Of a DNA stretch of 55,995 bases, positions 16,240 to 26,720 are shown in pieces. The notes under the pieces are model-generated. The model did no database searches. It was not told where the DNA came from and saw only the letters and a program-made list of their open reading frames with translations. Location: assembly GCA_038226665.1 (NCBI GenBank), contig JBBRQI010000018.1:1-55995 (forward strand). The letters run 5' to 3'. The position numbers and the translations under genes are program-made. Every line of letters starts with the position of its first letter. The first letter of the stretch is position 1. The DNA comes from SZAS-103 sp038226665. GTDB taxonomy: Bacteria; Pseudomonadota; Gammaproteobacteria; Xanthomonadales; Xanthomonadaceae.

Positions 16240-18054
16240 TCAGTGCTTGGATGGAAGCGTTGCACCCTTCGCCAACGCTTTACGGAAGAACTCGCGATAG
16301 GTATCGATTTGATCCGGTGCCGACAGAGACATTCCCTTGTCGAAGACCTTTTGTGCCTCCTCCGACTTGCCTTGGCGTGCCAGCGACAATGCAAGATCGA
16401 TGTAGCCATCCGGTCGCATCGGATCGATGGAAATCGCGCCGCGGTAGGCCTCTTCGGCCCCCGCTTCATCGTGTTCGAGTTGGTGCAGGTTCCCGTTCAA
16501 CAGCAAGTAGGAGATCAACCTGGTATGGGAGACGATCGTATGGTTGAGCGCTACATCTGCTAACCGCAGGGTCTCTGCTGCACGCTTCGCGTCGCCTTCC
16601 TGGAGCGCCAGATTCGCAGCATCCATCATGCAGTCCGCGCACGATTGTCCCCTCACCATCAGGATATTGGCCAACTCCGTGGCATGTCCCAGGTCGTGCT
16701 TGTTGATGTAGACGTCCAGCAGGTTGTCCATCACGAACACCGAGCCGGGGTTCGACCTCAGGGACCATTCCCAGTTGCGCGTGTCGTCGAACCACAAAGG
16801 GATGGTCGTGCGAACGGTCAATGCCGCGAGCAACAGCCACGCAATCGAGACGGCGAATGACAGCCGGGACGCGATCGCCTTGTAGTTTGGCGGAATGTTG
16901 ATGATTGTGACTACAGCTGGAAGCAATGCACAGGACAAAGCGATCGCAGGCATGGCGTAGCGCTCATGAAAGAGGCTCTCGTCGAAGCCGACCGGGATGA
17001 TATGCAGCACGGGAAACACGGTCGCAGTCACGCCTACGATCAAAATGCCGACGGGGTTGCGTCGCCACGCGAGCAACGAACCGACGATACCGATGGCGAC
17101 GGCGGCAAAGTCCGTCATCAACGAAGTCCCGTTGGCGACGAGAAAACGCGAGGTTGAAATGATGTGGTGTGGCGAGAGTCCGGCGAATGGCCACACGATC
17201 ATTCGCCAATAGCTCATGTAGGTATGGCAAACAACCTGGAACCGTTGCCATGTAAGGAACGGATCGAATTGGGCGGGCGCTACGTCCAATCTCGCCCAGA
17301 AGCGAAACGTTAGGTAGGCGATGCCGGCCGCGAACACTCCCAGATAGACCAGCCACTGCCGGCGAAGCTGTGCGCGCAAGCGATCCGCCCAGCTCGATGC
17401 ATCGGTCAAGGGGCCGGCATCAAGCCAATCGAGCAGCACGAGCACTATCGGGAATGCGAGCGCCGACTCCTTGGAACAGGCCGCAATGAAGAAACAGGCA
17501 GCAACTGCCGGCGCGCGTACGCAGGTTCTCCGCAGCGTCAGGTTGAGCAGTAACCCGAGGAGCATGAACAGTGTAAGCAGGAGATCGAACTGGCTCGCAA
17601 TCCATGCTACAGGTTCGACAAGAACAGGATGCAGTCCATATACGAGCATCGCGCAGCAAATGAGCCGCCTCAAATTCGCGTCGATGACGTGACGGGGGCA
17701 AAGGCGCCATGCGAGCATGCCAACCATCGATGTGTTGATCAGATGCAGCGTCAGCGACAGCAAGTGCATCGGGCCAGGATCGATGCCGAACCAGCGTATC
17801 TCGGCAACAAACAACGCTACGCCCATCGGCCGGAAATACTTCCAGTCGGTGAATCCGTGCAGGACGATGGTTCGCCAGCCGATGCCCACCGACAGAGAGG
17901 CGTTGTCGTGAATGAGGAGCTTGTCGTCCCATACGAACAAGGCTTGGTGCACCGGCCAGTAAATGAATGCGACGAGCAGGACAAGGATGCTCGCGGCCAC
18001 ATACGGGAATCCGCTCTCGGGTTGCGTTTTCGTGGGAGCGGTGGCGGGGTTCAT
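16240..18054 (-). CDS. Polytopic GT-C-like glycosyltransferase with TPR-like C-terminus (paralogue 2)
   Basis: 604 residues from the ATG at 18054, preceded by AGGGAACCGA. An upstream ATG 52 codons earlier lacks family support. Around ten membrane helices; the first loop has IYWPVHQALFVWDDK with the acidic pair, followed by YFRPMGVALF. The C-terminal part is soluble with TPR-like repeats (DGYIDLALSLARQGKSEEAQ). It is clearly related to the proteins at 18224-20029 and 11247-13172. It lies between pilS and pilR, so a role in pilin glycosylation is plausible but unproven. It could instead modify another exported protein. Confidence 0.75.
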   Translation of the reverse strand: MNPATAPTKTQPESGFPYVAASILVLLVAFIYWPVHQALFVWDDKLLIHDNASLSVGIGWRTIVLHGFTDWKYFRPMGVALFVAEIRWFGIDPGPMHLLSLTLHLINTSMVGMLAWRLCPRHVIDANLRRLICCAMLVYGLHPVLVEPVAWIASQFDLLLTLFMLLGLLLNLTLRRTCVRAPAVAACFFIAACSKESALAFPIVLVLLDWLDAGPLTDASSWADRLRAQLRRQWLVYLGVFAAGIAYLTFRFWARLDVAPAQFDPFLTWQRFQVVCHTYMSYWRMIVWPFAGLSPHHIISTSRFLVANGTSLMTDFAAVAIGIVGSLLAWRRNPVGILIVGVTATVFPVLHIIPVGFDESLFHERYAMPAIALSCALLPAVVTIINIPPNYKAIASRLSFAVSIAWLLLAALTVRTTIPLWFDDTRNWEWSLRSNPGSVFVMDNLLDVYINKHDLGHATELANILMVRGQSCADCMMDAANLALQEGDAKRAAETLRLADVALNHTIVSHTRLISYLLLNGNLHQLEHDEAGAEEAYRGAISIDPMRPDGYIDLALSLARQGKSEEAQKVFDKGMSLSAPDQIDTYREFFRKALAKGATLPSKH

Positions 18055-18223
18055 TCGGTTCCCTGGGGGAAGGCCTGGATATGTCGTCCATCGTCGACGA
18101 ATGTCGGCATAGGATGCAACAGCGATAATGATCGCGGTCGACGCCATCTTCACGCACGCCGCTTGCGAAAGACAATTGCGGGCCTGGGCATTTGCCATCC
18201 CGCAAGGCATTCATCGGCGTCGG

Positions 18224-20029
18224 TCATGGCCGACTGGGTGCTGTCATGGGTTGGGCCAGCACATGTTCGAAATAACCCTGGCGACGCGCGCGTTCGCCCG
18301 GCGGGAACAACGCAATGGCCCTGTTCGCGGTCAGCCTTGCCTCGCCCGTTCTGCGCTCGCGGGCGAGCAGTAATGCCAACTCCATGAGCGGCTGGGGATC
18401 GTAGGGAGCGGTCTCGATGGCGCGGCGATAGGCCTGTTCGGATTCGACAAAATTGTTCTGCATTTCCAGTAGCTGTCCCACCGCGAGGATGTATCCCGAG
18501 TACAACGACTCGCTGCTTGCCATATCCGGAGATTGCTGAAGATGTTTCAGGGCAGCCTCGGTTCGCGGAATATCATTGTTGGAAATCGCAAGGTACGCGG
18601 CATTGAGCATGCAGTTCGAGCACTCGGGATGCTCGGCGACGAGCCGATCCGCCAACGCCCGCGCACGCGGATCGCTCCTGTCGATGTAAGTGGACAGGAG
18701 CTCATCCTGCGCTGCAACCAATGTGGGCTGTTCCTTCATCACCCACTGCCACAACAGGATGTCGTCCGACCACAACGGAAGCGTGACGGCGATATTCAGG
18801 ATGGCTGCGAGGAACCAACATGCGATCACGGTCGGGACAGCAATCGCTGCGCCCTTCGGCGCGAAGCGCGCGGACGGGTCGCGAAGCAGGCCGGGCAGCC
18901 AGATGCAGGTCATGGCGATCGCAGGCATGGCGTAGCGCGCGTGGTAAATGCTGGGATCGAACGCGACCGGAATGATGTGCAATGCTGGAAACAACGCGAC
19001 AGTCGCAGCCAGGACGAGAATACCCAGAAGGTTGCGGCGCAGGGCGAGCCAAACCGCTCCGACAAAAATGAGTACGGCAATCGCATCAGTGGCGACCAGT
19101 GCGAGGCTGATCGTCGAAAACTGTTTTGTGTCCACCACGTGAACCGGGCTGAATCCGTACATCGGCCAGACGATGATGCGCAGGTAGTGTGCGTACACGA
19201 AACAGACCGTCTGGAATCGCTCCAGGATCGAAAGCGATTCCATCGAACCGGGAACAGCCAAGGACCCAAGTCCCCAATACCGCAACGCCAGATAGGCCAA
19301 CCCCGTGATGAACACCGCGACGTAGGTCGCTTTCTGCCGATGCCAGCAGGCGAGAAGGGTGTCGACGATCGTCGCGCATTTCCCCTGCTTGGTCTGCATC
19401 GTCACATCCGCCAGGACAAGCAGGATCGGCATCGACACGGCGAATTCCTTCGAGCATGCGGCGAAGAAGAAACACGCGGCCACCAGCATCGCGCGCAGGC
19501 TTGGCCTGACGATCGTCAGGTGCAGGAACAGCCCGAGCAGCATGAACAGCAGCACCACGAGATCGAATTGGCAACTCACCCAGGCGACCGGTTCGATGAG
19601 CGCCGGATGCAGACCGAACAACGTCATCGCAACGATCGCCGTGGGTCGCGCAACCTGCGTCTTAGGCGGCGCGCGCACTCGCAAGGCAAGCAAGCCGACC
19701 AGCAGGGTATTGGCCAGATGGATGCCGAGGGAAACGACATGCATGCGTTCCGGCACGTCTTGGAAGAACCGTGTCTCGAACGTGAACAGGCCCACCACCA
19801 GCGGCCGGAAGTAATTCTGCCATTCGAAGAATCCGTGAAACATGAAGTGCATCCACGCATTGCCGTCGCGTAGCCAAGCCTCCTTGTAGAACCAGATCTT
19901 GTCGTCCCAGACGATGCCCGCATGGGTCACCGGCCAATACACCGCCGCGACGATGAGCAATACAACCGATGCCGTCGGAAAGAAGCGGGGCCTGCGTGTG
20001 CCGGACTCTGCAACGTTTGAAGCGGTCAT
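18224..20029 (-). CDS. Polytopic GT-C-like glycosyltransferase with TPR-like C-terminus (paralogue 3)
   Basis: 601 residues, ATG at 20029 with AGGAT upstream. It starts 9 bases after the pilS stop and is almost certainly co-transcribed with pilS. The membrane-embedded N-terminal two thirds include VYWPVTHAGIVWDDK, with the same Asp-Asp as its paralogues, and NYFRPLVVGLF. The C-terminal third contains TPR-like helices (EAALKHLQQSPD, LMELALLLARERRTGEARL). Family resemblance is to TMTC/PMT-type protein O-glycosyltransferases. The physical link with pilS suggests co-expression with pilus genes. Donor and acceptor unknown. Confidence 0.76.
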   Translation of the reverse strand: MTASNVAESGTRRPRFFPTASVVLLIVAAVYWPVTHAGIVWDDKIWFYKEAWLRDGNAWMHFMFHGFFEWQNYFRPLVVGLFTFETRFFQDVPERMHVVSLGIHLANTLLVGLLALRVRAPPKTQVARPTAIVAMTLFGLHPALIEPVAWVSCQFDLVVLLFMLLGLFLHLTIVRPSLRAMLVAACFFFAACSKEFAVSMPILLVLADVTMQTKQGKCATIVDTLLACWHRQKATYVAVFITGLAYLALRYWGLGSLAVPGSMESLSILERFQTVCFVYAHYLRIIVWPMYGFSPVHVVDTKQFSTISLALVATDAIAVLIFVGAVWLALRRNLLGILVLAATVALFPALHIIPVAFDPSIYHARYAMPAIAMTCIWLPGLLRDPSARFAPKGAAIAVPTVIACWFLAAILNIAVTLPLWSDDILLWQWVMKEQPTLVAAQDELLSTYIDRSDPRARALADRLVAEHPECSNCMLNAAYLAISNNDIPRTEAALKHLQQSPDMASSESLYSGYILAVGQLLEMQNNFVESEQAYRRAIETAPYDPQPLMELALLLARERRTGEARLTANRAIALFPPGERARRQGYFEHVLAQPMTAPSRP

Positions 20030-20038
20030 CTGTCGATC

Positions 20039-21688
20039 CTATCCATGGGCTTGGGAACCATTCGAGGCAACTGCAGATGATGAAGCACTTCTTCCGAGCG
20101 GTTCGGTGCGGGCAAGCGCGATGCGGAAGCAGCTTCCGCCGGCCGGCAACGGAATATGACTGAGGCTGGCCTGGTTCGCCTCGCACAGCTGGCGTGCAAT
20201 GTACAGGCCGAGGCCGGTGCCGTGTTCGCTGGTGGTATAGAACGGCTCGAACAACTGCTCGATAACGGAGGGCGGAATGCCCGGGCCGCGGTCGACCACA
20301 TCCAGGAGAGGTTCGCCTTCCTCGCCATTGTGGACGACCAAGGTCACACGTGCCGGCTCGTCCGGCATGCGTCCGTAGGTCAACGCGTTCTGCACCAGCA
20401 CGGTCGCGACTTGCTGGAGGTGTTGCGGGTCCATCATCGCGCGCATGGGGCCTTGCGGGGCGCTGACGCGCAGTTCGTCGCGTTCGTCGCGCGGTGCGTG
20501 ATGGAACTCGACGATGAAACGCTGCGCCCACGCGACCAGTTCCAGCGCTTCCGGGCGCGATCGCTCGCGCCGCGCGAGGCCAAGCACGTTCTGCACTATG
20601 CCGTCCATGCGCTGGCATTGCGAATTGATGATCTCGACGAGGCGATGGTCGGTTTCCGGCTCGATCTGCGATTCGCGCAACAGTTGCCCGGCATGGCTGA
20701 TCGCCGCGAGCGGATTGCGGATTTCATGGGCGATGCTCGCCGCGAGGCGGCCGAGCGTGGTGAGGGTGAGTTCTTCGGCGCGCCGCGACAGCAGCGAAGT
20801 GTCGTCGAGGAAAATCAGTGTGAGTTCGTCCGTGCCGCCGAGCGCGGTGAAACGCGGAATCACCGCCGGGGTGTCGGCCGCGAGCGTGAGAGGCGTGGTG
20901 TCCGCACGCTGTTGCTGCCTCCAATGCCAGAGCCGGCGCGAGAGTTCGGGTGCGACATCGGCGAGTGCGCGCCGTTCGGGGGATGGGTTTCCAAGCAGAT
21001 ACCACGCCGATTCGTTGAACAACCGGATCGTGTTCTCCGAGTCCACGGCAAGCAGCCCGGTGCGCATGCGGCGGATGATCATTTCGTTGACGCGCGCGAG
21101 GTTGTCGACCTCAGCCCCGCGTTGTTCGGCCAGGACTTCGGTTTCACGCAGTTGCCGACCGAGTTGATTGGTCAGCAGCGCGGTTGCAAGGTAACTCACG
21201 CCGAACATCACCGCTTCAGGCAGGGCGCGGTTCTCCTGCAGGGCGAGTTGCACGTAGACGTAGTCGCCGAACTGCATCAGTGCTGCGACTGAAGCGATGA
21301 TCAGGCTCCAGCGCAGGGACAACAGCAGCGCACTGGCGCCGACATTGAACAACAGCAGCAAGGCAATGCCGTTGCTGAATCCGACCAGGTTGTGCAGCAG
21401 CACCGCGAACACCGACAGATCCAGCGCGATGCCGGCCCCTACGAGTTCGCGGAAAGCCCAGCGCGGGTTGCGCGCAAACAGGAACAACACGCTGCCAAAG
21501 AGCAGGAAGACGATCGACGCGGTATCGCTTAGCGCCGGGTTGCGCACCGTGACCAGAGTCACCGTGAGTGGACTGAACACCACGAAGGCGAGCAGACCGC
21601 CCTCAAGCACACGGAACAGCGAAAGGAAGTACAACTCGCGGCGCAATCCCGCTTCGCCCGGCGCCGGTGCACGCAACTCGAAGGACAT
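20039..21688 (-). CDS. pilS: Sensor histidine kinase PilS
   Basis: 549 residues from the ATG at 21688, preceded on the coding strand by a typical membrane-protein N-terminus LRRELYFLSLFRVLEGG. About six membrane helices lie in residues 25-190, then a PAS-like region (RTGLLAVDSENTIRLFNESA). The dimerisation domain carries the phospho-acceptor His in ASIAHEIRNPL, and the ATPase domain has VVDRGPGIPPS and GTGLGLYIARQL. It senses pilin levels in the membrane and controls PilR. Here it is followed 9 bases later by a GT-C protein instead of pilR. The sucC gene is divergent, 162 bases away. Confidence 0.93.
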   Translation of the reverse strand: MSFELRAPAPGEAGLRRELYFLSLFRVLEGGLLAFVVFSPLTVTLVTVRNPALSDTASIVFLLFGSVLFLFARNPRWAFRELVGAGIALDLSVFAVLLHNLVGFSNGIALLLLFNVGASALLLSLRWSLIIASVAALMQFGDYVYVQLALQENRALPEAVMFGVSYLATALLTNQLGRQLRETEVLAEQRGAEVDNLARVNEMIIRRMRTGLLAVDSENTIRLFNESAWYLLGNPSPERRALADVAPELSRRLWHWRQQQRADTTPLTLAADTPAVIPRFTALGGTDELTLIFLDDTSLLSRRAEELTLTTLGRLAASIAHEIRNPLAAISHAGQLLRESQIEPETDHRLVEIINSQCQRMDGIVQNVLGLARRERSRPEALELVAWAQRFIVEFHHAPRDERDELRVSAPQGPMRAMMDPQHLQQVATVLVQNALTYGRMPDEPARVTLVVHNGEEGEPLLDVVDRGPGIPPSVIEQLFEPFYTTSEHGTGLGLYIARQLCEANQASLSHIPLPAGGSCFRIALARTEPLGRSASSSAVASNGSQAHG

Positions 21689-21749
21689 GCCTGTGATCCG
21701 CCATGCTCGCCTAACACGTCGCGAGTATAGGATGCAAAGGCGCGGCGTT

Positions 21750-21778
21750 TTGCCTTTGCACGGTCGCTTGCCCACAAT
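21750..21778 (+). promoter_or_regulatory. Candidate sigma-70 promoter of sucCD
   Basis: TTGCCT (-35) and CACAAT (-10) are separated by 17 bases, with four of six consensus matches each. Transcription would start near 21785, about 65 bases before the sucC ATG. It lies in the divergent pilS-sucC spacer. Motif match only. Confidence 0.4.
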
Positions 21779-21850
21779 ACGACGGCTGTGGTCTGCGCAC
21801 GCGTCGCATCGGCGCAATGATCGCTATCGCTTCCAATCCGAAGGTGACGC

Positions 21851-23019
<1,169 letters not shown>

Positions 23020-23023
<4 letters not shown>

Positions 23024-23901
23024 GCGTATTGGTCAACAGCCATACCAAGGTAATCGTGCAAGGCTTCACCGGCCAGCAAGGCACCTTCCACGCCGAGCAG
23101 ATGCTCGACTACGGAACGAAAGTTTGCGGCGGCGTCACCCCGGGCAAGGGCGGCCAGGAACAAATCGGCCTGCCGGTGTTCAATACCGTGCAGGATGCGG
23201 TGGACGACACCGGCGCCGACGCGAGCGTGATTTACGTGCCGCCGCCGTTCGCGGCCGATGCGATCCTTGAAGCTGCCGACGCCGGCATCCGCGTGATCGT
23301 ATGCATCACCGAAGGCATTCCGGTACTCGACATGCTGCGCGTGAAGAATGCATTGCGGCAATACGAAGACGTCTGGCTGATCGGTCCGAATTGCCCCGGC
23401 ATCATCACTCCGGGCGAGTGCAAGATCGGGATCATGCCGGGCCACATCCACAAGCCCGGGAACGTCGGCATCGTCTCGCGCTCGGGCACGCTGACCTACG
23501 AGGCCGTGCACCAGACCACTCAGGCAGGACTCGGCCAGAGCACCTGCATCGGCATCGGCGGCGATCCGATCCAGGGCATGAATTTCATCGACTGCCTGAA
23601 ACTCTTTCAGGACGATCCGCACACCGATGGCATCATCATGGTCGGCGAGATCGGCGGCAGCGCGGAAGAAGAGGCTGCCGAGTTCATTGCCGATTACGTG
23701 ACCAAGCCGGTGGTCGGCTTCATCGCCGGCGCATCCGCTCCGGTTGGCAAGCGCATGGGCCATGCGGGCGCGATCGCATCGGGCGGCAAGGGCACGGCGG
23801 CCGGCAAGTTTGCAGCACTCGAGAAAGCAGGTGTTGTCACTGTGAAATCGCCGGGCGATCTTGGCACCACGCTCGCGGCACGGATGAAGCACGCGAAATA
23901 A
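23020..23901 (+). CDS. sucD: Succinyl-CoA synthetase, alpha subunit
   Basis: 293 residues from the ATG at 23020 in the stop of sucC. The CoA-binding Rossmann fold has VIVQGFTGQQGTFH near the start. The phosphohistidine that carries the phosphate lies in GHAGAIASGGKGTA near residue 249. It is the partner of SucC. nadE follows after 10 bases on the same strand, so the three may be co-transcribed. Confidence 0.97.
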
Positions 23902-23911
23902 AGATTGCATC

Positions 23912-25615
23912 GTGCGCATCGCACTCGCCCAGTTCGATTTCCCGGTTGCTGCGGTCACGGCCAACGCCGAGCGCATCGTCGCGCTGATTGCCCAAGCGCG
24001 CGATGCGCATCGCGCCGATGTCGTGTTGTTTCCAGAGCTTGCATTGTCTGGTTATCCACCGGAAGACCTGTTGCTGCGGCCGGATTTCCTCGCTGCCTGT
24101 GAAACTGCGCTCGCGCAAATCGCCGCAGCGACAAATGGCATCGTCGCGGTGGTCGGCCATCCGGAATCCGCCGGTGCAGTCGTATTCAACGCTGCAAGTG
24201 TGTTGCGCGACGGTTGCATCGAGCGAACCTATCGCAAGTGCGAATTGCCCAACTACGCGGTGTTCGACGAGCGCCGTTATTTCGCGCCGGGCGATGCCCC
24301 CTGCGTGTTCGACATCGCCGGCGTCAGCGTCGGCCTGTTGATCTGCGAAGACCTCTGGTTCGCGGAGCCGCTGGCTGCGACCGCCGCGCTCGGCGCGCAA
24401 GTCGTGCTTGTGCCGAACGCCTCGCCATTCGAACGCGACAAGGCGGTGCAACGCGATGCATTGCTCGCGCAGCGTGTGAAGGAATCGCAGTCGATGGAAT
24501 CTGGCGTTGCGATCGCCTACCTCAATGTCGTCGGCGGGCAGGACAGTCTGGTGTTCGATGGAGCTTCGTGCCTTGCCGATGGCGATGGCCGCATCCATCC
24601 GGCCGCGGCGGCGTTCGAGGATCATCTGCTGATCGCCGATTTCGATCCGGCGACGCGCCGTTTTGCACGCGTTGAATGGCCGGTGGAAACCGACGAACAA
24701 CGGGCGTCGCTCGCCTATCGCGCCATCGTGCGCGGCACACGCGATTACCTTCACAAGAACGGTTTCCGGCAGGCGGTGCTCGGACTTTCAGGTGGTGTGG
24801 ATTCGGCGCTCGTGCTCGCGCTCGCCGTCGATGCGCTCGGCGCCGACAACGTGCTCGCCGTGCGGTTGCCATCCCGCTATACGTCGGATCTCAGCAACGA
24901 TCTCGCAACCGGGCAAGCGCAGAAACTCGGCGTGCGCATCGAGACGCTGCCGATCGAAGCGCCATTCACCGGTTTTCTCGAAACGCTCGCGCCTCTGTTT
25001 TCCGGATTGCCGGTGGATGTCACCGAGGAAAACCTGCAGTCGCGCTGCCGTGGCGCGCTGCTGATGGCGCTATCCAACAAGACCGGCCGCATGCTGCTGA
25101 CCACCGGCAACAAGAGCGAATACGCGGTCGGCTACGCAACGATTTACGGCGACATGTGCGGCGGTTACGCGCCGATCAAGGATTTGTACAAGACCGAGGT
25201 CTATGCATTATGCCGTTGGCGCAATGCGCAAGTCGCCGTGGCACCGCTTGCGACCAGAGGGAGTGCAGAGCCGCTTGCAACAATCGCACATCCATGTGCT
25301 TCGACCGATGGCGGGGTCATTCCGGAAGCGGTGATCGAACGCGCGCCGTCGGCGGAATTGCGCGAGAACCAGACCGACCAGGATTCGCTGCCGCCGTACG
25401 ACATGCTCGACGCGATCCTGTTCCGCGACATCGAACTCGAACAATCGCGCGCGGAAATCATTGGCGCCGGTTTCGATGCGAGAATCGTGGATCGGGTGTT
25501 GCGGCTGGTGCGGATCAGCGAGTGGAAGCGCCAACAATCCGCGCCCGGTCCGAAAGTCTCACGTCGTGCATTCGATCGAGAACGCCGCTATCCGATCACG
25601 TCGGGACGTTACTGA
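23912..25615 (+). CDS. nadE: Glutamine-dependent NAD+ synthetase
   Basis: 567 residues from a GTG at 23912, 10 bases after sucD. It makes NAD from nicotinate adenine dinucleotide, ATP and glutamine. The N-terminal glutaminase domain (about 1-260) has the nitrilase triad Glu42 (FPELALSG), Lys109 (RKCELPNY) and Cys145 (LLICEDLWF). The synthetase domain starts near 285 with P-loop LGLSGGVDSALV, then LLTTGNKSE. Between YALCRWRN and GVIPEAVIERAPS there is an unusual stretch of about 25 residues that includes a Ser/Ala-rich segment and CAST. It looks longer than usual in the family. Otherwise complete. Confidence 0.93.
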   Translation: MRIALAQFDFPVAAVTANAERIVALIAQARDAHRADVVLFPELALSGYPPEDLLLRPDFLAACETALAQIAAATNGIVAVVGHPESAGAVVFNAASVLRDGCIERTYRKCELPNYAVFDERRYFAPGDAPCVFDIAGVSVGLLICEDLWFAEPLAATAALGAQVVLVPNASPFERDKAVQRDALLAQRVKESQSMESGVAIAYLNVVGGQDSLVFDGASCLADGDGRIHPAAAAFEDHLLIADFDPATRRFARVEWPVETDEQRASLAYRAIVRGTRDYLHKNGFRQAVLGLSGGVDSALVLALAVDALGADNVLAVRLPSRYTSDLSNDLATGQAQKLGVRIETLPIEAPFTGFLETLAPLFSGLPVDVTEENLQSRCRGALLMALSNKTGRMLLTTGNKSEYAVGYATIYGDMCGGYAPIKDLYKTEVYALCRWRNAQVAVAPLATRGSAEPLATIAHPCASTDGGVIPEAVIERAPSAELRENQTDQDSLPPYDMLDAILFRDIELEQSRAEIIGAGFDARIVDRVLRLVRISEWKRQQSAPGPKVSRRAFDRERRYPITSGRY

Positions 25616-25683
25616 TCCGAAGTACTGCTAGTCGCGGAAAGCCGCCGCATGCACCTGACCTGGAGACGGTTGCAGCCGACGGG

Positions 25684-26538
25684 CTACTGTCCGGTCGCGA
25701 ATGGATTCATTTTGCGCAGCACACTGTTTCCGCGTGGCCACTTGCCGGCAAGCCATGGATGGTCGGGGTGGTTCTGCTGCAGCACGCGCTTGGCGTCGTC
25801 GGATAATTTGGTGTCGCCCAGGCGCTTGTAAGACTCGGCCATCAACGCGAGCGCGTCGCCGTCGTATTTGCTCTGCGGGAAATTGACGATCACGTACTGG
25901 CCGCGGTTTGCGGCGGCGACATAAGCCTTGCGTTGCAGATAGTAGAGGCCGACACCGATCTCGTGCCTGGCCAGTTCCTCGCGCAGGTAGACCATGCGCT
26001 GGCGCGCATCGGGCGCGTAACGGCTGTTCGGGAAACGCCGGATCAGGTCGGCGAAATCGTTGAAGCTTTGCCGCGGCGAACCCTGGTCGCGCTGGCTTGT
26101 ATCGAGTTGCGCAAGGCGTGCAAGGATTTGATTGTCGCGATTGAAGTTGATCAGCGCCTTCAGGTAATACGCGTAATCGACATGCCGGTGGGTGGGATAG
26201 GTGCGGATGAAGCGATCGACGGTCGATGACGCATCGTCGAACTGTCCGCCCTTGTACTGCACGTAGGCCAGCTCGAGCTGCGCCTGTTCGGTGTATGGCC
26301 CGTACGGGAAGCGCGCGATCAGGCGCTTGTAATCGTTCTGGGCGTGCTGCTCGTTGCCGTGTACGAGCGACGCATGGGCGTCGGCGTAGAGCTGGTCGAC
26401 GGGTAGTGTCTCGGTCTTGGCATCCTTGTGGCTGAACAGCTTGTGGCCGCGGAAGATGGAGCAACCGCTGCCAACCAGCGTGAAGGCGACGAGCAGGGTG
26501 AACAACAGCGATCGTGTCGAGCCGGAATATCGGGTCAT
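25684..26538 (-). CDS. bamD: Outer membrane protein assembly factor BamD (lipoprotein)
   Basis: 284 residues, ATG at 26538. The lipoprotein signal ends in LVGSGC, with acylated Cys26. Five TPR-type repeats follow, as in BamD/ComL (ARFPYGPYTEQAQLELAYVQYKG near residue 73; RFPNSRYAPDARQRM near 160). It is an essential part of the BAM complex that inserts beta-barrel proteins. It is convergent with nadE and divergent from rluD, the same arrangement as in Escherichia coli (bamD divergent from rluD-pgeF-clpB). The C-terminus after about residue 255 is basic and short. Confidence 0.95.
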   Translation of the reverse strand: MTRYSGSTRSLLFTLLVAFTLVGSGCSIFRGHKLFSHKDAKTETLPVDQLYADAHASLVHGNEQHAQNDYKRLIARFPYGPYTEQAQLELAYVQYKGGQFDDASSTVDRFIRTYPTHRHVDYAYYLKALINFNRDNQILARLAQLDTSQRDQGSPRQSFNDFADLIRRFPNSRYAPDARQRMVYLREELARHEIGVGLYYLQRKAYVAAANRGQYVIVNFPQSKYDGDALALMAESYKRLGDTKLSDDAKRVLQQNHPDHPWLAGKWPRGNSVLRKMNPFATGQ

Positions 26539-26720
26539 CGGTTGCGGTCGGGCGGCAACGCCGCGCAGGGCGGCAAGGACGGCAATGATAGCCCAAACTC
26601 GTTATGCCTTCCCCGGCCATCGCGCTTTGCAATGCCGGGACGCCGCCAGTGCAATGCCAGACGATCCGACCACAAGCGACGAAAATGGCCCAGACTGGCG
26701 GTCTGGCGCACGCCGAAGCC

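Noticed and set aside
26690..26706. Inverted repeat CCAGAC-TGGCG-GTCTGG before rluD
   Set aside because: A 6-bp stem without a U run or a clear role; it could be chance in GC-rich DNA.
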